Assembly: GCF_022398475.1 (NCBI RefSeq)
Contig: NZ_JAKEVM010000022.1
Coordinates: 1 to 42,234, forward strand
Origin: Pseudoalteromonas shioyasakiensis
Lineage (GTDB): Bacteria; Pseudomonadota; Gammaproteobacteria; Enterobacterales; Alteromonadaceae
Reading direction: 5' to 3'
Length of the DNA stretch: 42,234 nt
Shown: positions 6,924 to 14,755 of the stretch, in pieces
Position numbering within the stretch: the stretch's first letter is position 1
How the letters are laid out: each line of letters begins with the position of its first letter
The notes under the pieces: model-generated
Told to the model about the DNA's origin: nothing
What the model saw: the letters and a program-made list of their open reading frames with translations, nothing else
Databases searched by the model: none
Made by a program: the position numbers and the translations under genes

Positions 6924-7930
6924 GATGAAGCTCCCAATTCAATGTGGCATTCATGTTCGGCATTGATCAGGCGTACTTCGTGCTGTAAAGCAATCTGATA
7001 TTTATGCCAAACCTGTTGTTGTACATGCTTTACCATGGCAATTAAGTCATCACCTGTACTATTACCGTGGTTTACTAGCACTAAAGCTTGCTGCTGATGC
7101 ACTTCAATACCTGCGACCTTAAAGCCTTTTAACCCAGCTTGCTCAATCAACCACCCCGCCGCAACTTTATGATGCTCAGCATCCACAAAGTAATGAGGTA
7201 GCTCTGGGTACTGTTTTAAAAGTAACGCAAGTTGCTCATTCCTGATCACTGGGTTTTTGAAAAAACTGCCTGCATTTGCAAGTTCACTGGGGTTTGGTAG
7301 TTTGCTGTTTCTGGTTGTGATGATTTGCTCAAATACCTGCTGTGGAGAGGGTTCTGAAAGCAGTTGCAATGGTCCATAACTAAGCACTGGCTGCCATTTC
7401 TTAGGTAACAGCAACCCTACTTGGGTGATCACCGCTTGATTTTTCAGTGCATGCTTGAAGATAGAGTCACGATACCCAAATTGGCATTCGCCTTTAGTTA
7501 AGCGCTTTATGGTTTTGGTGGCAATATCAAAGTATTCGACATAACTCACAAACTTTTCAAGCTCTACACCGTAAGCACCTATATTTTGCACTGGTGCAGC
7601 ACCAACAGTCCCAGGTATTAAAGCAAGGTTTTCAAGCCCAGGCATATCATTAGCAATAGTCATAGCAACTAATTGGTGCCAGTTTTCTCCGGCTGCAATG
7701 TGCAATAAAAAGCCATCGCTTTGCTGCTCTATATCTATGCCCTTCGTATTCATATGGATCACAGAACCTTGGTAGTCAGATAAAAACACCGTATTACTGC
7801 CTTCACCTAAAATACAAAATGGCCCAGAAAAGTCTGTGCTTAAAAGCTGATTCACTTCATCAATTTGATAAAAATGCTGGCATTGGCTTGGCAAAGAAAA
7901 GGTATGAAAAGATTGCAGGGACTGAGCCAC
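6920..7930 (-). CDS. murB: UDP-N-acetylenolpyruvoylglucosamine reductase
   Basis: MurB is the FAD- and NADPH-dependent reductase that makes UDP-MurNAc, the second committed step of peptidoglycan synthesis. Visible motifs are the FAD loop LGEGSNTVFL, PGTVGAAPVQNIGAYG and the catalytic-serine segment NAGSFFKNP. A glutamate in the HEVRLI end region fits the family. Type I MurB of about 336 residues. I place the start at a GTG (VAQSLQSFHTF) because GAGG lies 6 bases upstream; a TTG four codons earlier has no ribosome binding site. First gene of murB-birA-coaX, divergent from the aminopeptidase gene. Confidence 0.94.
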   Translation of the reverse strand: MAQSLQSFHTFSLPSQCQHFYQIDEVNQLLSTDFSGPFCILGEGSNTVFLSDYQGSVIHMNTKGIDIEQQSDGFLLHIAAGENWHQLVAMTIANDMPGLENLALIPGTVGAAPVQNIGAYGVELEKFVSYVEYFDIATKTIKRLTKGECQFGYRDSIFKHALKNQAVITQVGLLLPKKWQPVLSYGPLQLLSEPSPQQVFEQIITTRNSKLPNPSELANAGSFFKNPVIRNEQLALLLKQYPELPHYFVDAEHHKVAAGWLIEQAGLKGFKVAGIEVHQQQALVLVNHGNSTGDDLIAMVKHVQQQVWHKYQIALQHEVRLINAEHECHIELGASS

Positions 7931-8075
7931 AAAACGCCTCAAAGGTTACCGGTAACTAATCGCATTAGTGTAACCTATCGTCGCAAAATACGCATTAGAT
8001 TGTAAAAATCACTCAACCCACTGCACTAATCATGTTATAAAACGGGCTCTTTTTCATTTCCGTTCCAGGGTTATT

Positions 8076-9920
8076 ATGAAGTTTAAACCATTACTTTTAA
8101 GTCTTGCTATGGCCGGTGCTTGCTCTCAAGCAACTGCAGATGCAATCAGCCAGCACACTTACGCAAACTTAGATGACGTAACAACCACTCACCTACTACT
8201 AGATTTAGATGTTGATTTTGATGACAAACAACTAGAAGGTTTTGTTGAGCACACGCTAGATTGGCACAATGCAACAAGCAAAACACTGGTGCTTGATACT
8301 CGCGATTTAGATATCGACAAAGTAATGTATCAAGATCAAAAAGGCAGCTGGCACAAAGCTGACTTCACCCTTGCTGCACGTGATGACGTGAAGGGCTCAA
8401 AATTAACAATTAAATTTAAAAGCCAAGCAGTTAAAGCACGTATTTACTACAACAGCCGTCCAGAAGCTTCAGGTTTACAGTGGTTAACGCCAGAGCAAAC
8501 AGCCAGTAAATCACACCCATTTATGTACAGCCAATCACAAGCAATTCATGCTCGTAGTTGGATCCCAGTACAAGATACGCCAGCAATGCGTGTAACCTAC
8601 TCGGCACGTATTCACACTCCTAAAGACATTCGTGCGGTGATGAGTGCTGATAACAAAGATGCACTTTATAAGGACGGCGATTACCTATTTAATATGCCAC
8701 AACCAATTTCGCCATACTTAATCGCAATTGGTGCAGGTAATTTAGAATTCAAAGCCATGTCTAAGCAAACGGGTATCTTTGCTGAGCCAACAATTTTAGA
8801 TGCATCAGTTGCTGAGTTTAACGACACACAAGCGATGATCGATAAAACTAACGCGATGTATGGCGAATACGCATGGGGTCGTTATGACTTATTAATGCTA
8901 CCGCCAAGCTTCCCATTTGGTGGCATGGAAAACCCACGTTTATCATTCATCACACCAACGGTTGTTGCTGGCGATAAAAGCTTAGTAAACCTAATTGCTC
9001 ACGAGCTTGCTCACTCTTGGTCTGGTAACTTAGTAACCAATGCGACTTGGGAAGATTTATGGCTAAATGAAGGTTTCACGTCTTACGTTGAAAACCGCAT
9101 TATGGAAGAAGTGTTTGGCCGTGACCGTGCCGTTATGGAGCAAGCGCTTGATGCTGCCGGCTTACGTGCATTACTTAAAACTCTACCAGCACCAGATACG
9201 CGTCTTAACTTAAAACTTAATGGCCGCGATCCTGATGATGCATTTAGCTCAGTGCCTTACACTAAAGGTCAGCTTTTCTTAATCTATCTAGAAAACAAAT
9301 TTGGCCGTGATAAGTTTGACCCATTCGTAAAAGCTTACTTTGACCAATTTGCGTTTAAGTCTCTTACAACAGCGCAATTTGTTACTTACTTAAAAGCTAA
9401 CTTGATCGAAAAATATCCAGGCGTTGTGAGCATGGATAAAGTTAATGAGTGGATCTTTGAGCCTGGTTTACCAAGCGATGCTCCTAACCCAACGTCTGAT
9501 GCCTTCGATAAAGTTGATGCTGTAACCAAAACATGGTTAAACGGTGAGATCAGTGCAGCCCAGTTACCAACAGCGGATTGGTCAGTTCACGAGTGGCTAC
9601 ACTTTTTGAATAACCTACCTCGCGATTTAAGCATCGAAAAAATGACTGAGCTTGATAATCAATTCAACCTAACACAGTCAACTAATGCAGAGCGTGCTTT
9701 CGCATGGTTTATGCTAGCGGTAGGTAATGGTTATCAACCAATTTACCCAGCGCTTGATGAACACCTATCAGGCATCGGTCGTCGTAAATTAATTGTGCCA
9801 CTCTATAAAGCACTTATTAAAAACGGTAAAAAAGACTGGGCGCATGATGTGTACTTAAAAGCACGTCCGGGTTACCACCCACTTGCACAAGGTACTGTTG
9901 ACGACTTATTTGCAAAGTAA
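8076..9920 (+). CDS. M1 family aminopeptidase (leukotriene A4 hydrolase-like)
   Basis: Zinc aminopeptidase of family M1, predicted periplasmic or surface-attached, releasing N-terminal residues from peptides. An N-terminal signal (KPLLLSLAMAGACSQATA) is followed by the beta-sandwich domain. GGMENPR is the exopeptidase motif and HELAH (H309, E310, H313) with E332 forms HExxH-x18-E. SWSGNLVTNATWEDLWLNEGFT fits the LTA4H-like branch including the cold-active Colwellia enzyme. A C-terminal helical domain ends at 614 residues. The GAC segment in the signal is not a canonical lipobox, so export type is uncertain. Divergent from murB and followed by a strong terminator. Confidence 0.92.
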   Translation: MKFKPLLLSLAMAGACSQATADAISQHTYANLDDVTTTHLLLDLDVDFDDKQLEGFVEHTLDWHNATSKTLVLDTRDLDIDKVMYQDQKGSWHKADFTLAARDDVKGSKLTIKFKSQAVKARIYYNSRPEASGLQWLTPEQTASKSHPFMYSQSQAIHARSWIPVQDTPAMRVTYSARIHTPKDIRAVMSADNKDALYKDGDYLFNMPQPISPYLIAIGAGNLEFKAMSKQTGIFAEPTILDASVAEFNDTQAMIDKTNAMYGEYAWGRYDLLMLPPSFPFGGMENPRLSFITPTVVAGDKSLVNLIAHELAHSWSGNLVTNATWEDLWLNEGFTSYVENRIMEEVFGRDRAVMEQALDAAGLRALLKTLPAPDTRLNLKLNGRDPDDAFSSVPYTKGQLFLIYLENKFGRDKFDPFVKAYFDQFAFKSLTTAQFVTYLKANLIEKYPGVVSMDKVNEWIFEPGLPSDAPNPTSDAFDKVDAVTKTWLNGEISAAQLPTADWSVHEWLHFLNNLPRDLSIEKMTELDNQFNLTQSTNAERAFAWFMLAVGNGYQPIYPALDEHLSGIGRRKLIVPLYKALIKNGKKDWAHDVYLKARPGYHPLAQGTVDDLFAK

Positions 9921-9932
9921 GTCATCAAACAC

Positions 9933-9962
9933 AAAAAAGGCGCTGCAATCAGCGCCTTTTTT
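9933..9962. terminator. Bidirectional intrinsic terminator
   Basis: Stem AAAAAAGGCGCTG pairs with CAGCGCCTTTTTT around a short loop, with T runs on both strands. It separates the convergent aminopeptidase and DUF2057 genes. Confidence 0.9.
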
Positions 9963-9972
9963 AATTATTTTA

Positions 9973-10602
9973 TTAGTTACTTACTTTTTGTAAGAACGCA
10001 CGGCGCTCTTCTGGGCTTGCTTGTTGCCACCAAAACTCAAGCATCGCAGCCGCACTTGGCATATTTTTCAAACCCGCTTGTCCGCCGGGTACTTTTGCAG
10101 GCAATGTGACAGGGACTGCTGTCGCAGGCTTGTTGCTTGTACTTGTAGCTGCAACTGGGGTACTGGCTACAGCTTGTGCAGGCGCGCTAGCTGCACGATA
10201 GCTAACTATCGATAGCGGCACAGCAAGTTCACTGCCCTTGGCTTTTAAGCTTACTTGCGGTGATTCAGCAAACACTTCTGCAGCAACAGCATTACTGGCA
10301 CGATTAAACACTAGGTCATAGTCTTTGCCACTCTCTACCGTAAGCTCAACCCAAAATGGCTCCGACTCAACAACTTGATGGTCATCATAACCTTGCTCGT
10401 AAAGATCGGTATATTTCATCTTCACTTGGTACGTACCAGGAGCAAGCTCAACATCGTCAACACGACTGAAAAACGACTGTTCAATTAGGCGCTCTCCAAC
10501 TTGTAAGGGTACAAACTCTTCGGGAAAGTGAATAGTCTCAGCTACACTGCTGAAACTATTAAATAGCATTAACGCACTACTCAGTAATACTAACTTACGC
10601 AT
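9973..10602 (-). CDS. DUF2057 (YccT-like) periplasmic protein
   Basis: A secreted protein of about 209 residues with a signal peptide (MRKLVLLSSALMLFNSFSSVAE). The region after it, with FVPLQVGERLIEQSFFS, ELAPGTYQVKMKYTDLY and the SEPFWVELTVESG strand, matches the DUF2057/YccT family of unknown function. An Ala/Pro/Thr-rich linker (about 140-175) precedes a short C-terminal helix (AAAMLEFWWQQASPEERRAFLQ). I start at the Met with GGAG just upstream rather than the Met seven codons earlier. Convergent with the aminopeptidase and divergent from hinT. Confidence 0.75.
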   Translation of the reverse strand: MRKLVLLSSALMLFNSFSSVAETIHFPEEFVPLQVGERLIEQSFFSRVDDVELAPGTYQVKMKYTDLYEQGYDDHQVVESEPFWVELTVESGKDYDLVFNRASNAVAAEVFAESPQVSLKAKGSELAVPLSIVSYRAASAPAQAVASTPVAATSTSNKPATAVPVTLPAKVPGGQAGLKNMPSAAAMLEFWWQQASPEERRAFLQKVSN

Positions 10603-10707
10603 GTTCACTCCTTGGTTGTTCAACTTGCGGCAGTTTCAGTTTGACACTGCAAATAAAGTTTGTCATTAGTGGGCGGTCATTTAACCACATTTATAAGAGA
10701 GCTAAGT

Positions 10708-11079
10708 ATGAGCCAAGAGACTATTTTTACAAAGATTATTAACCGAGAGATCCCAGCTGATATTGTTTATGAGGACGATCTATCTTTAGCTTTTAAAGAT
10801 ATTAACCCACAAGCCCCTTTTCATGTGCTGATCATCCCAAAAACGCCAATAGCGACGATTAATGATGTTACGGAAGAAAACTCAGCTTTAGTCGGTCACT
10901 TATATGTAGTTGCTGCAAAACTCGCTAAACAATTTGGCTTTAGTGAAGACGGATTTCGCGTCGTAATGAACTGTAATGACCACGGCGGACAAACTGTGTA
11001 CCATATACACCTACACATGTTAGCAGGTAAAGAAATGGGCTGGCCTCCATATCAGGACAAGAAAAAAACAGCAATCTAA
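10708..11079 (+). CDS. hinT: HIT family purine nucleoside phosphoramidase
   Basis: HinT hydrolyses adenosine 5'-phosphoramidates and acyl-adenylates in the cytoplasm. The 123-residue protein starts MSQETIFTKIINREIPADIVYEDD, the canonical HinT start, and has the histidine triad HIHLHML (H99, H101, H103). An in-frame GTG-type extension to 10660 is possible but does not fit the family. It is monocistronic; the next gene lies beyond a 230-base AT-rich spacer with a perfect inverted repeat. Confidence 0.95.
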   Translation: MSQETIFTKIINREIPADIVYEDDLSLAFKDINPQAPFHVLIIPKTPIATINDVTEENSALVGHLYVVAAKLAKQFGFSEDGFRVVMNCNDHGGQTVYHIHLHMLAGKEMGWPPYQDKKKTAI

Positions 11080-11148
11080 TACTTTAACATGTAAACAAAT
11101 GTAAAAAGTAGCACAAACATATTATTTTTGGCTATAATAAATATATAT

Positions 11149-11184
11149 CAGTTAGTTAACATATTGCGATTAGTTAACTAACTG
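11149..11184. promoter_or_regulatory. Perfect 12-bp inverted repeat, candidate operator
   Basis: CAGTTAGTTAAC and its exact reverse complement GTTAACTAACTG are separated by 12 bases. Each arm contains GTTAAC. No T run follows, so it is not an obvious terminator. It lies 7 bases upstream of a TTGACA hexamer (11191-11196) and about 125 bases before the LuxR-type regulator, so it may be a regulator binding site. Confidence 0.5.
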
Positions 11185-11190
11185 TAATTT

Positions 11191-11220
11191 TTGACACAAA
11201 ACAGACACAAACTGTACTTT
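11191..11220 (+). promoter_or_regulatory. Possible promoter of the LuxR-type regulator gene
   Basis: Perfect -35 TTGACA (11191-11196) with a weak -10 TACTTT (11215-11220) after 18 bases. A poor -10 beside an upstream inverted repeat fits activator dependence, but this is speculative. Confidence 0.3.
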
Positions 11221-11309
11221 TCCTGCACAACTCTCAGAAATTTCTAATACGAAAGGGGTGGATTGCGTGATAGGATTTAACTGTCAACTTTATTCAAGAG
11301 TGTATATAT

Positions 11310-11966
11310 ATGAGTAGTTCAGCCTTTTTATTATTAGATCCAGAGCCAATTAACACTATTGGCATTAACGTATTAGAGCCATTGTTAAAAACACAAGGAC
11401 TAGCAGTGACATCTGGTACTGATATCTCTGAAGTACCAGAAGGAACACGCTTGTTATTTATTGAAACGTCAAGCACAGATCCGTGGGGCAAGTTAAAAGA
11501 GCAGCTAGTTAATTTACGATTAAAATGCGATATCGTGCTGTTTAACCTAGATGAAAATCCTGAACTTGCAAACCGTGCTCTATTAAGTGGTATTCGTGGT
11601 GTGTTTTACACAACAGATAATGCAGATGTGTTAATGAAAGGCATTCGTTTATTACTTGAAGATCAACTATGGTATCGCCGCGACATCATGTGTAATGCAT
11701 TAAATCGTATGTTGCAGTTCAATAAAGACGCACTCCACAAATTGACAGATGGTGACATCGAACCGGTTAAACTTACTAAACGTGAAAAAGCAATAATCTC
11801 ACTAATGAGTAAAGGTTCGAAGAATAAAGAAATTGCTGAAGACTTAAGCATCAGCCCACATACAGTTAAAACTCACTTATATAGTGCATTTAGAAAAACT
11901 AAATGTCGTAACCGTATCGAGCTATTGTCTTGGGCACAGCAGAATATTCCAGACGAAATTCGCTAA
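11310..11966 (+). CDS. LuxR/CsgD-like transcriptional regulator
   Basis: A 218-residue regulator. The C-terminal helix-turn-helix (about 154-212; LTKREKAIISLMSKGSKNKEIAEDLSISPHTVKTHLY) is a clear LuxR/FixJ domain. The N-terminal part (about 1-135) looks receiver-like but lacks the acidic pocket and phosphoacceptor Asp. That arrangement, and the segment LWYRRDIM (121-124 WYRR) before the linker, resemble the CsgD/VpsT family of biofilm regulators, in which a W[FLM][TS]R motif binds cyclic di-GMP. Here the motif is WYRR, so ligand binding is uncertain. The gene ends in a strong terminator and is followed by a hybrid kinase on the same strand. Confidence 0.85.
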   Translation: MSSSAFLLLDPEPINTIGINVLEPLLKTQGLAVTSGTDISEVPEGTRLLFIETSSTDPWGKLKEQLVNLRLKCDIVLFNLDENPELANRALLSGIRGVFYTTDNADVLMKGIRLLLEDQLWYRRDIMCNALNRMLQFNKDALHKLTDGDIEPVKLTKREKAIISLMSKGSKNKEIAEDLSISPHTVKTHLYSAFRKTKCRNRIELLSWAQQNIPDEIR

Positions 11967-11986
11967 ACTAAACATCCTACAAGTTA

Positions 11987-12012
11987 AAACAGACGCAGCC
12001 GCGTCTGTTTTT
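11987..12012 (+). terminator. Intrinsic terminator after the LuxR-type regulator
   Basis: AAAACAGACGC pairs with GCGTCTGTTTT around loop AGCC, followed by more T. It separates the regulator from the hybrid kinase transcriptionally. Confidence 0.85.
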
Positions 12013-12078
12013 GTTTCTGGTTGCTAAACACTGTAATTGACTTTATGCTCAAACTGATTGCAAAACACCGGAAATACA

Positions 12079-14235
12079 ATGCTCGACTCAGCCACTTTAT
12101 ATTACGCCAGTGCTGCCATGATGGCAGTGATGACTCTTCTTAATTACCTTACATGGCGAACCAATAATAATACTCCGGGCACCTTACTCTATATTTTCTA
12201 CCCTCTAGTGATGTTTGCATCGGTAATGAGTTTTGCATTGCATGGTCATATCAATAATATTGCCAGTATTGCTATCGCAAACACCCTACTCTTTAGTGCT
12301 TCCATTATTCATGTACTTGCGATTTGCCAATTTTTAAATGCCAAATGCGTTGGTTTTAAAACCTTTGTTGCGATAACGGTGGTGCTCGCGATTACCATGA
12401 TTTACCTTGCCACTGATAGCGCAGAGTTACGTAGTCGAATTTTGGTTTCTGATCTTCAGCATATAGTTGAAGCTTTGTTTTTACTGGCATTATTTATTCG
12501 AAATGGCCGTAAAAGTTACCCTAATGGCAGTATTGTCTACATTTTAATTCTCAGCATTATTCTGGCTATATTTACAGGCCGAACCTTAATGATGGGAGAT
12601 GTCACAACAGCAAGCTTATTGTCAGCGGATTGGTTTAGTATCACTTTATTTATTAATGGTGTTATTGCGCCGATGTTTTATGCAACTGGTATGGCACTAT
12701 TATGTAATGAACGCCGCGAACAAAACCTCAATCAGTTAGCAGAAAAAGCTCATAAAGACTTAGAAATTCGAGGTTTATTCTTATCAACTATTAGCCATGA
12801 AATACGTACACCGTTAAATGGTATTTTGGGTAGTGCACAGCTAATCATGAACCAGTCGAGTGACCCACGTGACAAACCTTATTGTGAAGCAATAATTAAC
12901 TCAGCTGAGTCGCTAAACTTACTGGTCGATAAAGTACTCGATTACGCCAGCCTTGATCAGCGTGATGAAGCGCTCTACGAAGAAGACGTCGAGTTTAAAA
13001 CCTGGCTCAATAACCTGTGCCTTTTACTCAGCCCTTTAGCAGAGCAAAAACATTTAAAGTTTGAACTTATATACAACTTGCCCGATCAAGCATGTTATTA
13101 CTGCGACCAACAAAAACTCAGACAAGTTATTATTAACTTAGTAGGTAATGCGATTAAATTTACCGACCAAGGTGCAGTCAAAATCCAAGTAAAACTGCTC
13201 AATGAAGGGCAATTAGATCACCTTGTTCGTATCAGCGTCATAGATTCTGGGCCTGGTATTGAAGATGAAGAAATTGCATACCTAACAGAACCTTATGTTC
13301 AAAGCAGCGCAGGTAAAGAAAAAGGTGGTACAGGCCTTGGCTTAGCAATCACCAGCCGTTTACTGGAAAAGTTAGGCAGCAAGCTCAATATTGAGAGTGA
13401 ACTTAATAAAGGCAGTACTTTTAGCTTTGATATTCCGCTTGCCATTGGTGAGCTTAGTCTTGTTGAGCAGCGCCACCAATCAAAAGATTATGTTACTGGC
13501 CTAGACGTGTTATTAGTTGAAGACCTCGACTTAAACCAAAAAATTGCCATTGAATTTATGGCCGATGACGAGCACAAGATTAAGCTTGCAAAAGATGGTA
13601 CTAGTGCCATTGAACTAATGCAAAAACATCACTTTGATGTGGTATTACTCGATATGAATTTGCCTGATTTAACAGGCCAAGAAGTGCTAAAAAAGCTAAA
13701 AAATATCGACCATTTAAACCAGCGAACCCCGGTGTTAGCATTTACCGCGAGCCTTAGCCCTGATGAAATAAAAGAATACTTAGCACTTGGTATCAAAGAC
13801 ATTGTTGGCAAACCCATTAAGCAACAAAAACTACGTCAAGCACTCAGTGACTCACAAAGTAATCAAGCAGCAAGCATTGCTGTTGAGCTGCGCGATACAC
13901 TCTATGATGAAACAGCCGCAGCGACTCTTGTCAGCTCATTCAGTGAAGATGAAGTGTCATCGATTTACAACGAGTTTGTATTGTCAGCCAGAAACAAACT
14001 GATCCGCTGCCAACAGCTCGTCGAGGATGATAAAGAGCAGTGCATCAAGCTACTGCACCGCCAAGCCAGCACGGCTTTACAACTAGGCTTTAACCGCTAT
14101 GGTTTAGAACTTAAGAAAATCGAGCGTAAACTGCTCGACAACAAGCCTTTAAAGGAATCACTAACCGACGCATTAGTCCTATGGCAAGAAAGCCTACAAG
14201 CCTACTTAAAGCATGTTAGAAGTGAGTTAGCATAG
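12079..14235 (+). CDS. Hybrid sensor histidine kinase with receiver and Hpt domains
   Basis: A 718-residue phosphorelay kinase. The N-terminus (about 1-215) has roughly seven hydrophobic segments and no periplasmic sensor loop, suggesting detection within the membrane. HisKA has STISHEIRTPLNG with H240. HATPase shows the N box NLVGNAIKF, G1 DSGPGI and G2 GGTGLGL. The receiver (from about 474) has VEDLDLN, phosphoacceptor D525 in LLDMNLPD and K in GKPIK. The C-terminal helical part aligns with Hpt domains: LHRQASTALQLGF, with H660 in the place of the HxLKGSA histidine. The domain order is therefore HK-REC-Hpt. I use the ATG at 12079 (GGAA upstream) instead of a TTG seven codons earlier. The partner regulator is not evident; the LuxR-type neighbour lacks a phosphoacceptor. 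Confidence 0.9.
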   Translation: MLDSATLYYASAAMMAVMTLLNYLTWRTNNNTPGTLLYIFYPLVMFASVMSFALHGHINNIASIAIANTLLFSASIIHVLAICQFLNAKCVGFKTFVAITVVLAITMIYLATDSAELRSRILVSDLQHIVEALFLLALFIRNGRKSYPNGSIVYILILSIILAIFTGRTLMMGDVTTASLLSADWFSITLFINGVIAPMFYATGMALLCNERREQNLNQLAEKAHKDLEIRGLFLSTISHEIRTPLNGILGSAQLIMNQSSDPRDKPYCEAIINSAESLNLLVDKVLDYASLDQRDEALYEEDVEFKTWLNNLCLLLSPLAEQKHLKFELIYNLPDQACYYCDQQKLRQVIINLVGNAIKFTDQGAVKIQVKLLNEGQLDHLVRISVIDSGPGIEDEEIAYLTEPYVQSSAGKEKGGTGLGLAITSRLLEKLGSKLNIESELNKGSTFSFDIPLAIGELSLVEQRHQSKDYVTGLDVLLVEDLDLNQKIAIEFMADDEHKIKLAKDGTSAIELMQKHHFDVVLLDMNLPDLTGQEVLKKLKNIDHLNQRTPVLAFTASLSPDEIKEYLALGIKDIVGKPIKQQKLRQALSDSQSNQAASIAVELRDTLYDETAAATLVSSFSEDEVSSIYNEFVLSARNKLIRCQQLVEDDKEQCIKLLHRQASTALQLGFNRYGLELKKIERKLLDNKPLKESLTDALVLWQESLQAYLKHVRSELA

Positions 14236-14236
14236 G

Positions 14237-14253
14237 AGCTCCTAGCTCCTAGC
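14237..14253. repeat. Heptamer repeat AGCTCCT x2.4
   Basis: Two exact AGCTCCT units plus AGC begin one base after the kinase stop codon. On the minus strand this is AGGAGCT, fitting the AGGNNCT pattern of 2969-3006 and 18263-18278. Confidence 0.7.
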
Positions 14254-14352
14254 GAGACTAATCCCTATTAGCCTCAAGCAAGCGACATTTGTCATATGCG
14301 TAGAAATTCCCCTCTCTCGCATGTATGAAAGCTCCGAACTCCCCAAATAAAT

Positions 14353-14366
14353 TTGATCCAAATCAA
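14353..14366. promoter_or_regulatory. FNR/CRP-family box, upstream site
   Basis: TTGAT-CCAA-ATCAA is a perfect match to the FNR consensus TTGAT-N4-ATCAA. Its centre is exactly 50 bases upstream of a second box, placing it at about -91.5 from the predicted start of transcription. Confidence 0.8.
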
Positions 14367-14402
14367 CTATTAAATCGCCTTATTTCGCATCAGGAAAATA
14401 GC

Positions 14403-14416
14403 TTGATCTGGATCAT
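14403..14416. promoter_or_regulatory. FNR/CRP-family box at -41.5
   Basis: TTGAT-CTGG-ATCAT differs from the FNR consensus by one base. Its centre is 41.5 bases upstream of the start predicted from the -10 element, the standard class II activator position. Confidence 0.8.
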
Positions 14417-14438
14417 ATCAGCCGCCCTCAAGCCAGCC

Positions 14439-14444
14439 TATGAT
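14439..14444 (+). promoter_or_regulatory. -10 element of the DUF3149 gene promoter
   Basis: TATGAT at 14439-14444 would start transcription near 14451. No -35 hexamer is needed, because the FNR-type box occupies that position. Confidence 0.65.
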
Positions 14445-14472
14445 TAACTCATAGACATTAGGAGGCACAACC

Positions 14473-14613
14473 ATGAACGTATTCTTCAGAGATTTTTTTA
14501 GCGACCCAGTTTTATTTATGTCATTCGGCATTTTGGCAGTTGTTATCGTTTTATGCCTTTTCTATGTTGGTTTCTTTATTAAGAAAATACACGACGCAGA
14601 AGTTCCTAAGTAA
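14473..14613 (+). CDS. Small inner-membrane protein, DUF3149 family (46 aa)
   Basis: This short gene encodes MNVFFRDFFSDPVLFMSFG, then a membrane helix (ILAVVIVLCLFYVGFFI) and a charged tail KKIHDAEVPK. The sequence matches what I know of DUF3149, single-helix proteins of unknown function in marine gamma-proteobacteria. AGGAGG lies 7 bases before the ATG, so translation should be efficient. It is monocistronic, with two FNR-type boxes upstream and a strong terminator after it. The regulatory layout suggests induction at low oxygen. A role with a respiratory complex, as for other tiny subunits such as CcoQ or CydX, is only a guess. Confidence 0.85.
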   Translation: MNVFFRDFFSDPVLFMSFGILAVVIVLCLFYVGFFIKKIHDAEVPK

Positions 14614-14631
14614 GAATTAAGCACGACGCAC

Positions 14632-14670
14632 AAAGCCCCTATCCAATTTATTGTTTAGGGGCTTTTTATT
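14632..14670 (+). terminator. Intrinsic terminator after the DUF3149 gene
   Basis: AAAGCCCCT pairs with AGGGGCTTT around a 16-base loop, followed by T residues. It isolates the small gene from yheT. Confidence 0.8.
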
Positions 14671-14755
14671 TGCAGCTAGCTAAAATCTTGTAGCGGTTCT
14701 CAAAAAGCAAAAACTTGCTACAATAGGCGCTTATTTTGTTTCGAAAGTGTCAGCT

